Assembly: GCA_963580285.1 (NCBI GenBank)
Contig: OY757013.1
Coordinates: 156,229,900 to 156,293,899 of the forward strand
Length of the DNA: 64,000 nucleotides
Direction: 5' to 3'
DNA from: Lucinisca nassula
Lineage: Eukaryota; Mollusca; Bivalvia; Lucinida; Lucinidae
Shown here: piece after piece, positions 11,641-22,139 of the stretch
Numbering within the stretch: position 1 is the stretch's first letter
How the letters are laid out: the number at the start of each line of letters is the position of its first letter
Made by a program: the position numbers and the translations under genes
Notes under the pieces: generated by a model
The model's database searches: none
The model's input: only the letters and a program-made list of their open reading frames with translations
What the model was told of the DNA's origin: nothing

Positions 11641-11880
11641 ACAGGAATTTTTCTGGTGCAAATTTGGGGCCGGTAATTGGCCCCTACTTTTTCCCAATTT
11701 AGAGACAGATATTCCCAAATTTCCAACAAATTTCCCAATTTCTGAATTTGTGCTACATTTTGATGAAAAGTGAACCAAAATTGACAAAGTTACAGCTGAT
11801 TTAAATTCCCAACTTTAATATTAGTGAGCTGTTTTTCCCAAACCCAACGGCCCCTGGACCCTGATTATGAAGGGTAGGAA
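11640..11880 (+). repeat. Dispersed repeat, inverted partner of 13715-13960
   Basis: GCAAATTTGGGGCCGGT, TTTAGAGACAGATATTCCCA and AACCCAACGGCCCCTGGACC match the reverse complement of 13715-13960 over about 240 bp with scattered differences. The two copies face each other across about 1.85 kb. Confidence 0.85.
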
Positions 11881-11892
11881 AATCTCTGTAAA

Positions 11893-12475
11893 AACATATC
11901 AAAGATTAGAAAAATACAAAAATAAAGTTATTTCATCGCTCCGTGAAGTAAGTAATTGACCCGGGAGTTGGCCGGGAGTAATTTCTGGGTTGAAATCGGC
12001 GTTTATTGGCGTTATTGCCTATATTAAATGTCACATACATTGTATTTATTAAACGTAGTCTTACTACCCTGACAGCTAATAGCAAAGGCATTGATCAGAC
12101 TGCGGAGGTAAATGTGTCATCGTTTCTACATTATACGGCCATAAAACAAATAGCGCCAAATATAAATGTCCCGGTCATATAAAATCATAGGCACAGGAGC
12201 AGGGCGTGAGTTGGGTTGGGGGTTTGGATGTGTGTCGAGTCCCGATATGACAAGTAAATAAATTCATGTACTCCATGCTGAATCTTAGCTTTTCTTCTGA
12301 CAAACGTTTATGAAATACAATGTATGTGATAGAAGCAATAAGGCCGAGAACAAGGCAAATAAACGCCGATTTCAACCCAGAAATTACTCCCGGCCCACTC
12401 CGGGGTCAATTATTTACCAGGCAGAGCGATGAAATAACTTTAATTTTGCATTTTTCTAATCTCTGACATGTTTTT
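11893..12475. mobile_element. Foldback element with arms of about 115 bp
   Basis: The left arm (11893-12010) runs AGATTAGAAAAAT, AAAGTTATTTCATCGCT, GGCCGGGAGTAATTTCTGGG, TTGAAATCGGCGTTTA. The right arm (12360-12475) is its reverse complement with about 85-90% identity. No coding capacity in the 350-bp loop is supported. It is a foldback/MITE type of unknown superfamily. Confidence 0.82.
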
Positions 12476-12796
12476 AATTAATAGCACATAAATTAATTCT
12501 TGTAGAACTCCCAGACTGAACATATTTTGCAAAATGCTTGGCATCGTCAATACTGCAAAAGTTACTCCTGGGCAAAAAATTTGCGACGTGGTCGTATATT
12601 TCGGCCCATATCTTGAAAAGTACATGGAAATAATGTTAACAATTATGTGCATTTTAAAGAAACGTCTATATTCTACTTTTGATTCAAATTTCATCCAGAT
12701 ATGTGAATGTTTAGTACCTTTATTCGAGTGTCAAAATTTACTCCCGGATTTTACTCCCGGCTCCCGGCCGTTACTGCCGGGTTTTATACTTTCCCG
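12476..12796 (+). repeat. Dispersed repeat with a partner near 10010
   Basis: ACTGAACATATTTTGCAAAA, GGCATCGTCAATACTGCAAA and GTTACTCCTGGGCAAAAAAT match the reverse complement of 10010-10105. The tract ends in clustered ACTCCCGG motifs (12740-12780) that echo the CCGGGAGT motif in the foldback arms, so it may belong to the same larger element. Confidence 0.6.
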
Positions 12797-12926
12797 TTTT
12801 TTTTTTTTTTTAAGCAATGTGGATGAAGTGCCTTGCTCAAGATACAACACTTTGGTCAGCATGAGGCTCGAATCCGCAACCTCTTGATCACAAATCCGAT
12901 GTGCTAACACTGCACCAAAGCGCTCC
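12797..12926 (-). mobile_element. tRNA-derived SINE (family S), second copy
   Basis: In reverse orientation this reads GGAGCGCTTTGGTGCAGTGT, then CCTCTTGATC... GGATTCGAGCCTC, CTTGAGCAAGGCACTTCATC and an A tail (T run 12797-12811). It matches the copy at 6457 for most of the head but lacks its 3' extension. Confidence 0.85.
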
Positions 12927-13431
12927 ACTTTGAAATCTAAGTTGTAAAAAATTGTTTGCCTTGGTGAAAATACCCAGGAATTTTGTGCAATATATTTACA
13001 ATGTGGTTCGATAACATTGCGCACATTTATACAGTTTTCATGAAATCCAAATCATTTCGCCCACAAACCTTTCTTTCTACTTATAGACACATCGAACCAC
13101 TACTAGATTGGTTCCCTTCTGGTAAATGTCTCTGCTGGGTAACATAACGATTGGTAGCTAGCAGAAGCCATCACTTCTTAAGTTCTATTTAAAGCATAAG
13201 CACTTACGGGGTATTGGAAAATACTCTAGTTCAACAAGGGTAACGGCTGAGTCAGGCATACATGAATAAACAAAAAGATTGATACTTGTTATACTGAAAT
13301 AATTTATATTTTACATAGTGAAATTCTTATCATTTTTTTGAAATAAGTATCTTTTAACACTCTCAGATATATTTTACTTTGAGTAATTCACAGATAGCTG
13401 GCCTACAATGGCCGTATTTTAAATTAACAGA

Positions 13432-13532
13432 CACGCTTTTAGAGGCATGCGCAGCGGCATGAGTAGGATTCTCTACCTCAAATCACTTTATTCACTACCC
13501 ATCTTTATGTGCATACCGAAGGGGAGGTAATA
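13432..13532 (+). repeat. Direct repeat, left copy (partner 14590-14692)
   Basis: ACACGCTTTTAGAGGCATGC, CTCTACCTCAAATCACTTTA and CATACCGAAGGGGAGG occur here and 1.16 kb downstream in the same orientation. The downstream copy has a small ACATGTA insertion. This could be a duplication or the ends of an unidentified element; no LTR signature such as TG...CA was established. Confidence 0.75.
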
Positions 13533-13714
13533 GCAAAAGGAGACCAATCTAAAGCACTATCATCACCCAGTCATACTTACCATGGTTGGCAAAATACGTC
13601 TTTTACCATTTATCCCCATTGTAAATACGATTTTATTTTCTGTAAGCATGCCTTTTATTTGGAATTGAAACGATGATCTTGACCTTTAAACTATTAAAAT
13701 AGCAGGGATTTTCC

Positions 13715-13960
13715 TGCACTTCATAATCGGGGTCCAGGGGCCGTTGGGTTTGGGAAAAACAGCTCGCTAATATTTAAAGTTGGGAATTTAAATCAGCTGT
13801 AACTTTGTCAATTCTGGTTCAATTCTCATGAAATTTTCATCAAAATATAGCACAAAATCAGAAATTGGGAAATTTGTTGTAAAATTTGGGAATATCTGTC
13901 TCTAAATTGGGAAAAATAGGGAGATCACCGGCCCCAAATTTGCACTAGGAAAATCCCTGA
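13715..13960 (-). repeat. Dispersed repeat, inverted partner of 11640-11880
   Basis: Begins TTTTCCTGCACTTCATAATC and contains CCAGGGGCCGTTGGGTTTGG, ending in GGCCCCAAATTTGCAC. It is the reverse complement of the upstream copy. Confidence 0.85.
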
Positions 13961-14209
13961 ATAGACGTGTCTAAGCTTGTAATTAATGATTTCTAGAAGA
14001 ATCGGGACTACATGTATTTTAATGATATGTACTTGTCATATTTACAAAGGTTACAAGGCGGGATGGTCTTAGGTCTGTTTTCATAAAACTGCGTATAAGT
14101 AATGATCAAAAGCAGAAAATGCATGAATTAGTACTAGAATATATTTAAGTACCCATTTAGAGTGTAATTCTATGGATTAGCTGTGATATTCAACTGAAAT
14201 AAACACTCA

Positions 14210-14515
14210 GCCCCCGCCCATAGGGGCTTGAAGAAATATATGGGCTGCATGATGCTTCCACGCAGAGCTGAATCCGGCCCGCTCACTAGTCTGGTAAACC
14301 GCTAGAGGATCTAAGCCTGTCCAGGAACCGCGGTGCGAGGCAGACCATCCATGCTAATAAACCCTATTGGTTTTCATTGGGCGACAGGGCTTGAGATGTC
14401 ATTTCATCTCAGAGTCGGGTAAAAGTCCCACAAATTGGAAGCAATATCTCCAAAATGACCTTTACAGTGTTGACGGGGACGTTAAACCTCAATTCAACCA
14501 ACCAACCAAAACACT
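14210..14515 (+). mobile_element. SINE-type element, family A (forward variant)
   Basis: CCCATAGGGGCTTGAAGAAA, GATGCTTCCACGCAGAGCTG, CTTGAGATGTCATTTCATCT, GCAATATCTCCAAAATGACC and TTGACGGGGACGTTAAACCT end in a CAAC/CAAA-type tail. This is the fullest forward copy in the window. The short open frame through it is not a gene. Confidence 0.78.
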
Positions 14516-14589
14516 GAACAGATCCCTATTTGAAGTGTGTTTATTTGGAGCCAGATGCTTTTCACAAACCACGACAAACGATATTGATG

Positions 14590-14692
14590 ACACGCTTTTA
14601 GAGGCATGCGCAGTGGCATGAGTACATGTAGGATTCTCTACCTCAAATCACTTTATTCACTACCAATCTTTATGTGCATACCGAAGGGGAGG
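14590..14692 (+). repeat. Direct repeat, right copy (partner 13432-13532)
   Basis: Same sequence as the left copy with an added ACATGTA. Together they bracket the 13715-13960 repeat and the 14210-14515 SINE. Confidence 0.75.
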
Positions 14693-14824
14693 AAATCAAT
14701 GTCAGATTTCAAGGGGAAGTAATTCGCGCATGCACAATGAAATGTAAACAAAGACACTTGTCCAAACATTGGATCCATCAGTACTGCGATTGTCACATTT
14801 GACCATTACTCGCAATAATGTACA

Positions 14825-15635
14825 CACCAGGTTTGCAGGATGAAAGCATACACAGTAATCCTGTAATTATGGTAGGGGTCTTTAACCGTCACATGAATGA
14901 TTCTCCCTGCACAGGGGGTGGGGAGGCTCCAGTTAAAGGTGAATTATTGAGCTATCTGGAAAAAATGCTTCCAAAAATAAAATACATATAGCCGGCGTTT
15001 TTCTTTAAAACAATACAAATGAATGCATTTTATGCAAAAATGCGAACAATTATGATGACAGGTGAACGAGTTTGAGAGGGATTCCCTAACTAGGTTTCGC
15101 ACACTAGTTAGATCTATTTTTAGTTTGTGACAAAAATAGAATCCCCATATATGACGTTATGCGACGTTCATTTTTGGCCTTGTTTGCTTAGGCCATGCCT
15201 GAATCGGAAGAAATATGACGCTGAATACCATGCCATAAGTAACGACACTCAGAGACGATACTGTCGCCATGTATGTGTAAAGTGACAGATTTATTTTTAG
15301 AACAGAAATTCCGAACACATGTTCAGAGCTGAGGGTAAACACGAATGAAAACGACCATTTTCACAAAGTTCTGAAGCTGTATTTGGCTCCAAAAGTGTAC
15401 ACATGACAAAGGATAATGCATTGAAGATAAAAAACAGAAAACAAATTTTGAGACCCAGTAGCTCAATAATGCACCTTTAACATCCTGAACCAAAAGACGG
15501 TGCACTATTTGACATCCATCCATGCAAATGATGCCAATGGAGGGTATTTTGACACCAAAACAATCACCCCCGGGGGAGCCTCTAGCAACAGAGGCAAGTG
15601 CACTAACCACTGAGCTATCACGCTCCTTTCTATAT
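14825..15635 (-). mobile_element. tRNA-derived SINE (family C), split by a TTAA MITE
   Basis: Read in reverse, 15635-15481 is tRNA-like (GCTCAGTGGTTAGTGCACTT for the A box, then a degraded B-box region) and contains CATTGGCATCATTTGCATGG. It continues at 14932-14830 as GGAGCCTCCCC... and TGCTTTCATCC. The intact relative at 20490-20765 is contiguous across the break, which proves the insertion. Confidence 0.8.
14937..15476. mobile_element. 540-bp TTAA-flanked MITE
   Basis: The ends are AGGTGAATTATTGAGCTA and, in reverse, AGGTGCATTATTGAGCTA, with TTAA directly outside each (14933-14936 and 15477-15480). The family-C SINE supplies the empty site CCAGTTAA. TTAA duplication is typical of piggyBac and Kolobok elements. 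No coding capacity is credible. Confidence 0.88.
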
Positions 15636-16173
15636 ACTGTAACACCCCCTCACGAGGATTACTTGCAGGTGTACTTTACGGGAAGGTATAATTTGAGGAC
15701 TTTTACTGGAGGACCAGAGGACTGAGGACCAAGTCCTCTAGAGGACCAAGGGTATAATTTGAGGACCAAATACAGGAGGACCAGTGCTTTAATCAGCCAT
15801 ATAATGGCTATGATAATTGAAGATAATTACTGTTTATTGAAAATGACACCTATTGGTATGGTATATCACCTCTTGGCAAATATACAGAAAAAAAATATAA
15901 AAAAAATAAATAAAATGAAAATTATGTTATTATGCTCAGGAAATTTTTCACAGTAGAATTTTATGAAATTTATATTTTTGGCATCTTGTTACTCTGATAA
16001 CAAATGTTTAGTTGAAATTAGAATTTCTCTGCTTTCTATATACTTGTTATTTTTTTTTAATTCACAAAATGCATGATGAACAGTGGAGATCCTGATCAGA
16101 CGGCTTCTTGCTTCTCTTTTAAAAATGTTCACTTGAAATTAGAATTTCTCTATAGTAAGTACTGTCTATATAT

Positions 16174-16857
16174 CGTCTGCTGAGTGCAATAACGATGTAA
16201 GTGCAAAATGGCAACTTTTCAGGAGAGACAAAAAACTGTTTTAGTAAAGAATGGCATAGAAAACCATACTATAAGCTGGTTTCTTAACTTCATGGCAACT
16301 TCTTTCATTTGTGTGTGGTGGTTATTGTTGAATAAATGACATTTGAAAAGAAATATTTAGCATTTAAGGGTTGATACACCATTTCTGCGCCAAGTGTTTT
16401 TTCAACTTTTTTGGTGCAAAAACGGTGTAAGTGCATCCAGCGCTAAAACGATGTAAATGCACAAACCTTATTTCTTTGCCTTTTACATGGTAAAGCAGTA
16501 AATTAAAGGCACTTGGTAGGTAATAGGTCACATTTTATACATTCTGCATGGTACTTACATGCTTATTCTGAAATATCAAGCAGCAGGATTCAATATTTTT
16601 GAGGTATTAAAAAACTTGGCGCAAAAATGGGGTAAGTGCACTTACACTGTTTTTGCGCCAACTTTTTTTCTAAAAGTCAGCGCAAAAACGGTGTAACTGA
16701 CAAAAAAAAATCCAAAATGCTGAAATAAATCATGATTGAGGCAGAATCCAGCTGTAGAACTTATTTACCAAGTGTGTCCAGTCCTAAGGCACCCATTTAT
16801 GCAAAAAAACTATTTTGGCCAAAATGTCAGTTACACCGTTATTGCACTCAGCAGACG
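16174..16857. mobile_element. MITE of about 690 bp with TA-type site, inside the MULE-like element
   Basis: CGTCTGCTGAGTGCAATAAC at the left is mirrored by GTTATTGCACTCAGCAGACG at the right. Flanking bases fit a TA duplication with one or two more bases in the TIR. The interior repeats GCGCAAAAACGGTGTAAGTG about five times in both orientations. Confidence 0.82.
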
Positions 16858-17163
16858 ATATACTTAATATAAGCTATCTGTTAAATTCACAAACTGCATG
16901 ATGAACAGTGAAGATCCTGATCGGATGGCTTATCTGGAGCTAAACTGTTTGCAAATGTAGAGATTGTTTTGTTCAGTGGGATAAGTGGAAAAAAAAAATA
17001 AAGGAAAATATGTGATATTCTTCACATATAAATAAGTGAAATATATTTTAGGCATTGTGTTACTCTTTTTAAAAAAGTATGTTCATGCAGTTCTAATGGA
17101 AATTTCTCTACTATGAAACAAAAACAAAACAGTTATTTATTAATTTTATTTATTTATTTTTTG

Positions 17164-17335
17164 TAGGTTTGTTTGTTTGTATTGGAGTTTAATGGCCCAG
17201 TCAACACTATTTAGGTCATTTTTGAGCCGGTCAGTTTACCTATCCACACTTTCCTGGGCAGGCTTCTACGTAAGCGGTTAACCAGTACAGTGCACATTCT
17301 TTCGCCAGAAACTTTTTTTTTTTTTTTTTTTTGTT
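17164..17335 (-). mobile_element. Family A SINE fragment with long T run
   Basis: GTTTGTTTGTATTGGAGTTT, CAGTCAACACTATTTAGGTC and CTTCTACGTAAGCGGTTAAC match the reverse family A copies at 4348 and 49349. The head is replaced by a T run at 17311-17332. Confidence 0.78.
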
Positions 17336-17971
17336 GGACAATTTGGCCAAATTATCTTTTCCTAGTGTTTTTATCTATTCCTATTCTATCAGTCATTTTA
17401 TAACTTCACGTAATGGCATCTTTTATATTTTTTTTAAACTGCCAAGTATTCATTAAGAGCTATATATATGGAAAAAAAACCTTTAATGTTTTTCTTAAGC
17501 ACCAAGCATTACCTCATAGCAGATTGCATTCACAATTTTTTCTTTTGTTTGTTTTCCGAGAACAACATTTCCATAGGACTCATATATGAAAAATGCTAAA
17601 CAAGATTTTCTTTGAGAAGTAAAGAAATAGGCTTGAAATTGTAATGGTTGTGATTGGCAGTTTAATGGTTATTTGTAGGTGGGGCTTATCCTATTGTAGG
17701 TGGGGCAAAGTTGCATATTATAACCAATGGCTGTAAGCCTATGGTTAGGTTGAAATTTTGCAAATAATTGAAAGTCTTCATTTTTGAAATCTGTTGTTAG
17801 ATCTTTCAGAAGCTTCATTTTTCTATTTATTTTGATTGTTAATGAGGCCCTAATTTATTATTAATTTTCTTAAGCTGAGCTGAAAAGTGAAAAAAAAAAA
17901 AAGTGACCTTCCATTGCAGTACTCACACAGGACCCACAAATAAGCATTTGTTTAATTGGTCAATAATGGTT

Positions 17972-17975
17972 ATAT

Positions 17976-18010
<35 letters not shown>

Positions 18011-18012
18011 TG
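17972..18012 (+). repeat. (TTTA)n microsatellite
   Basis: About ten TTTA/ATTT units in the interior of the 4.8-kb element. Confidence 0.93.
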
Positions 18013-18036
18013 GGAAAAAAAGATCTTAGTCACCCA

Positions 18037-18298
18037 AGTGACAAGGTATCATCAGGTGAACATGTCCATAAAATGACCCCCTCCTCCCCTTAAAAACATC
18101 TTATAGAGAAAACTAGGGTTTACAGGAACATACATTATCTTTCTTATTACTGCTCCAAGAAGTAGGTCATGGGTACTAGTTAGAACCACCTCATTGAGGC
18201 AGCAACCTATGTTTGGAGTATAAATAATAAAAATGTCAAAGATTTTCATCAAAAAAGTAGCCATTTTGGAGATGTAAAAAAATGCACTTTGTCGCATT
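18037..18298 (+). mobile_element. Family D MITE (palindromic core)
   Basis: Contains GGTCATGGGTACTAGTTAGAACCACCTC followed by ATTGAGG and CAGCAACCTATG, a weak palindrome, flanked by AGAAAACTAGGGTTTACAGG and AGTAGCCATTTTGGAGATGT. Other copies lie at 28316, 40555 (split) and 57052. Confidence 0.75.
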
Positions 18299-18462
18299 TG
18301 TGAGTGAGTGTTCGAGTTTTACGGCCCGCCAACAGCTTAGGTCATAAGGAGACGGGACCTCGGTATAAAGACTCATCGGAAAGTCTGGAGAAGCCCGGGA
18401 TCGATCCTGCGATCCCTGGTTAACAAGGTGAGTAGCGTAACCACTGCACCACGGAGGCTTCT
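18299..18462 (-). mobile_element. tRNA-derived SINE, family B
   Basis: In reverse it reads AGAAGCCTCCGTGGTGCAGT, GGTTACGCTACTCACCTTG, a B-box-like GGATCGATCCCGGGCTTCTC, and a 3' body ending in TCACTCAC. Three further copies occur at 22954, 53163 and 56600. Confidence 0.85.
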
Positions 18463-18733
18463 GTGTTGCATTTGTGTGTTATTGTAATGTTTCTTCCACA
18501 ATCTTAAAAGTGACATTTTCCGTTTTATTGGTGACATTCTTCTCATTTCGGCTGTAAGCATTGAATGTGTGAGCTCATTAGACCAAGGTGGTTCTAACAA
18601 GTGTATCTCAGGAGTACCCAAATCACGGAATAAGTGGGGTTTTTAAGGGCGTTAATTACATGTACTTAAGAAACTAGTAGGTAAAAGGGTAACAAACCGG
18701 ACAGCTTTTGTCTTCAATATATTCATGTTTTAA

Positions 18734-18939
18734 CCCATTTCATACTGAATGAAATCTTCCACTTTATTTATAGCATGAGTCCATTTCAAAATTTAGGGGT
18801 TCTTCAAAATTTATTTGGAAAACGGCTGAACTTTTTGCAAACAGTGTGGGATCTGATCAGATGCTGCAGAACTGGCGTCTGATCTGGGCCTGCACTGTTT
18901 GCTAATAACCGGTTTTGAGATTTCTGATACAAAAATGGG
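18734..18939 (+). mobile_element. TTAA-flanked hairpin MITE, subfamily H
   Basis: CCCATTT...AAATGGG ends are flanked by TTAA (18730-18733 and 18940-18943). The centre is the shared hairpin: GCAAACAGTGTGGGATCTGA on the left, a stem around GATGCTGCAG, and TCTGATCTGGGCCTGCACTG on the right. Confidence 0.85.
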
Positions 18940-19369
18940 TTAATGTGCAAGCCAATATAGTATGATAACTTTATAAAACTTAGCATTTGTTAAAAGATCA
19001 GAATATAGAACTTCAAAATCAGTGTAGCTGAACATTATAACTTAAAACAATTAATTTAATTGATACAACCATATTTTTGCAACAAAACTTCTCTAAAGAC
19101 TTTATTCCACCTCTGATTAACTATCAACTCGATATGAGTGAAATAATGTTGCAAGGGCCATACCCCCACCCCCCACCCCCACCGAACCTTTCAGTATAGC
19201 AGGAGCTGCTTTTGTTGAATTTTGTGTGAGAAAATCAGCATCAATGTGGTACCATATCCATGCAATTGAAAGTTTTATTATTTAAACCCACTTCAGTGAA
19301 GTACCAGCATCAAAACTAAGTCATATTTTGCTTCAGTGAAGTGGTACTAACAATAATACACAATTTATG

Positions 19370-20155
19370 TATCAGAAAGTTCATCTTGCAGTTTGTGAAT
19401 TTAACAGATAGATTATATCATTAAGTATGTAGAAATAGAAAAATTCTAATTTCAACTAAACATTTTAAATAAGAGTAACAAGATGCCTAAAATTTATTTC
19501 CGATATAATTCTATGGTGAAAAATTTCTGAGCATAAAACAGTCTTACTCGTGATAAGCCATCTGATCAAGATCTTCACTGTTCATCTTGCAGTTTGTGAA
19601 TTTAACAGGTAGAATAGATAGTAGAGAAATTCTAATTTCAACTAAATATTTAAAAGAGTAACAAGATGCCAAAAGTCATCATGTTTACAAGTCCATGTAA
19701 TGAACACCCCTCTTAACACCACTTTATATAACGAACATTGGGATTTACAGGGCTATACATTATTTTTCTTATTTCTAACAACAGTTTAGCTCTAGATATG
19801 CCATCCGATCAGGATCTTCAGTGTTCATCATGCAGTTTGTGAATTTAGCAGATAGCTTATATTAAGTACATGTATATTGAAAGTAGAGAAATTCTAAGTG
19901 AACATTTTTAAAAGAGTAACAGGATGCAGCTGATCAGGATCTTCACTGTCATCATGCAGTTTGTGAATTTAACAGATAGCTTATATTAAGTATATAGAAA
20001 GTACTTATTGTAGAGAATTTCAGAAATTATAATTTCAAGTGAACATTTTTAAAACAGAAGCAAGAAGCCGTCTGATCAGGATCTCCACTGTTCATCATGC
20101 ATTTTGTGAATTAAAAAAAAAATAACAAGTATATAGAAAGTAAAGAAATTCTAAT
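19370..20155 (+). repeat. Subterminal tandem repeats of the 4.8-kb element
   Basis: About five degenerate units carry CTGATCAGGATCTTCACTGT, CATCATGCAGTTTGTGAATT and AGAGAAATTCTAATTTCAAC, with lengths of 100-190 bp. Inverted counterparts lie near 16070-16160 and 16875-17110 on the left side, so the repeats are arranged symmetrically around the element. Confidence 0.75.
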
Positions 20156-20489
20156 TTGAACTAGAGTAACAAGATACCAAAAATATATATTGTCATAAAA
20201 TTCTATGGTGAAAAATTTCCTGAGCATAATAACATGTTTTCCTTTTATTTATTTTATTTTTTTTCTGTATATATGCCCACGAGGTGATATACCATACCAG
20301 TAGGTGTCATTTTCAATAAACAGTAATTATCTTCAATTATCGTAGCCATTATATGGCTGATTAAAGCACTGGTCCTCCTGTATTTGGTCCTCAAATTATA
20401 CCCCTGGTCCTCTAGAGGACTTGGTCCTCAGTCCTCTGGTCCTCAAGGTAAAGTCCTCAAATTATACCTTCCCGTACTTTACATACACT

Positions 20490-20770
20490 TCAGGTAGCAG
20501 GATGAAAGCCTACGCGGTAATCATGTTATTACAGTTGGGATCTTTTACCTGCACAGGAGAGGGTTCTTCCTGCACAGGGATCCTCCAGTTAAGTGAGTTA
20601 ACGTCCTGATTCGAAGGATGGTACACTTTTTGGCATTCATCACTGCAAATGATGCCAGTGGAGTGTGTTCGGACACCTTGATTTTATGACCGCTGTCAGG
20701 AATAGAACCAGGGGCATCTAGCATGATAGGCAAGTGCACTATCCACTGAGCTTCTACTTCCTCCCCTAGT
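20490..20770 (-). mobile_element. tRNA-derived SINE, family C (uninterrupted)
   Basis: In reverse it reads GAAGCTCAGTGGATAGTGCA (A box), CCTGGTTCTATTCCTGAC (B box), CACTGGCATCATTTGCAGTG and a body ending in GCTTTCATCCTGCTACCTGA. It acts as the empty-site reference for the split copy at 14825-15635. Confidence 0.82.
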
Positions 20771-21504
20771 CATTTCGCCCCCAGAACCTTTTACCCCTTT
20801 CCCTCTGGTTGTTTAATCCCTTATCATTTTGCCCTCACTGGTCGTTTCACCTCCTTAGTCGTTTCATCCCATTTCCGAGATAAAACTAATTTAGTGTTTC
20901 CTTTGGCGCAGTACCATGTCCCTTTTCTGTAGCGCCATGCCCTTTTTTCTAGTGCCATTCCTTTTTTTCAGTTAGAGTAAATGTTGTCTTTCATATTGGT
21001 ACAAAAATCATTACAATTGACCAAAAACTAACAAAGTTATGCCTGTTTTAACACTTTTTAGCAATAAATTGTTACCTATTTATGGTTGACTGCTAATCCT
21101 CCTGTTTATTGTACTAATTAACTCACTTTTAGAAGTGGTAACTGTGTTTTGATAACAAGTGTAAGTGACACCAATTAAACAGTTGAAGTGAGCCTGACCA
21201 GTGTCAAGTCAATGTTTGTGTGTATTAGAAGGTGGGAGCTCAGGGATTCTGCTGGCCCAAAATGCTGTCTGGACAAATTGTTCAGATAGCTCCCATCATT
21301 TACGGGACATTCTGTACTCTGGACAAGTATGTAAAGATGAAATTTTGTTGAACTAAAATAGTCAATATTACTATTTAATAAACAATATCTGAAAACAATA
21401 TCGATATAAAAGAACAAAAAATTAAAAAAAGTCCAAAATTATTTGAGGACATTTTGTCCTGTCTGGCCTGAAATTTTCCGGACAATCATAAATTATTAAC
21501 CACT
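20771..21504. other. Gene-less tract upstream of a candidate first exon
   Basis: It holds a C/T-rich stretch with repeated GTCGTTTCAxCC and GTAGCGCCATxCC phrases (20770-20970), then AT-rich apparently unique sequence. No core promoter could be called. Confidence 0.5.
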
Positions 21505-21695
21505 ATGGCCGATGTCCGAGCCCTTGGAAACAAAATCCCTGGAGCTGTGATTCAAACATGTACCATTCTTATCTTGTTTGTATCAGTGAGCAGCTTACTA
21601 ACAAAACTTGTTGTAGATGAGAAACTTCTTGTCACCAATGGTGACTGTGACATATCTCTTCACCTGGCATATCAAACAGGCATTGAAGACAAAGG
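21505..21695 (+). CDS. Candidate first coding exon of an unknown membrane protein
   Basis: An ATG with A at -3 and G at +4 opens a frame of 63 complete codons that runs into a strong donor, AAAGG|GTAAGAG, at 21695/21696, leaving phase 2. The product starts MADVRALGNKIPGAV, has a hydrophobic stretch (about residues 15-37, rich in I, L and V) that could be a membrane helix or signal anchor, then KLLVTNGDCDISLHL. Codon use looks coding-like and no repeat family covers it. The next exon was not found; a nested repeat block begins 25 bp after the donor. Its phase does not fit the SH3 gene's first exons directly, so it would be a different transcript. I do not recognise the protein; a chance frame is possible. 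Confidence 0.35.
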
Positions 21696-22139
21696 GTAAG
21701 AGTTCTAAGGGTTTTTTTTTATTATGCCCCCGTAGGAGGGCATATAGTTTTTGCACTGTGGGTTTGTAGGTTTTCGCCTTTTTAAGTCCGCACTTTTTAG
21801 CTCACCAGAGCCGAAGGCTCCATGGGAGCTTATAGGATGGGCAGTTTCCCGTTGTCTGTCGTCTGCATCAACACTTTCAAATGACATCTCTGAAACCACT
21901 GGGCCCATTGTGCCCAAATTTCATCTGTAGTATCCCTGGGCTGGGGTTTGAAAGTTTGTGTTTATTTGTAAAAATCGACTCTTTAGTTTGGTTGCTATGG
22001 CAACTTAGAGTTTCCATAAACTTATAATGGGGAAAATTGAAAAATGGCATTTACTGCCAAGTCATTGCAGATATTTTGACAAAACTTTTATAGAAATGTT
22101 CCTTGAGTAAACTTCTCTCAGTCATATGCTTTTATGCCA

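Larger units (their letters stand above)
15680..20473. mobile_element. 4.8-kb element with long TIRs (about 320 bp) and 9-bp duplication, MULE-like
   Basis: The left end GGGAAGGTATAATTTGAGGA is matched by the right end in reverse. The match extends about 320 bp inward through GGACCAAGTCCTCTAGAGGACC, a GTATGGTATATCACCTC block and an AAATTTTTCACxxTAGAATTTTAT block, to about 16005 on the left and 20160 on the right. GTACTTTAC lies outside both ends (15671-15679 and 20474-20482), a 9-bp duplication. The interior is a nest of short repeats, MITEs and SINEs with no transposase. Long TIRs plus 9-bp duplications suggest a non-autonomous Mutator-like element. Confidence 0.88.
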
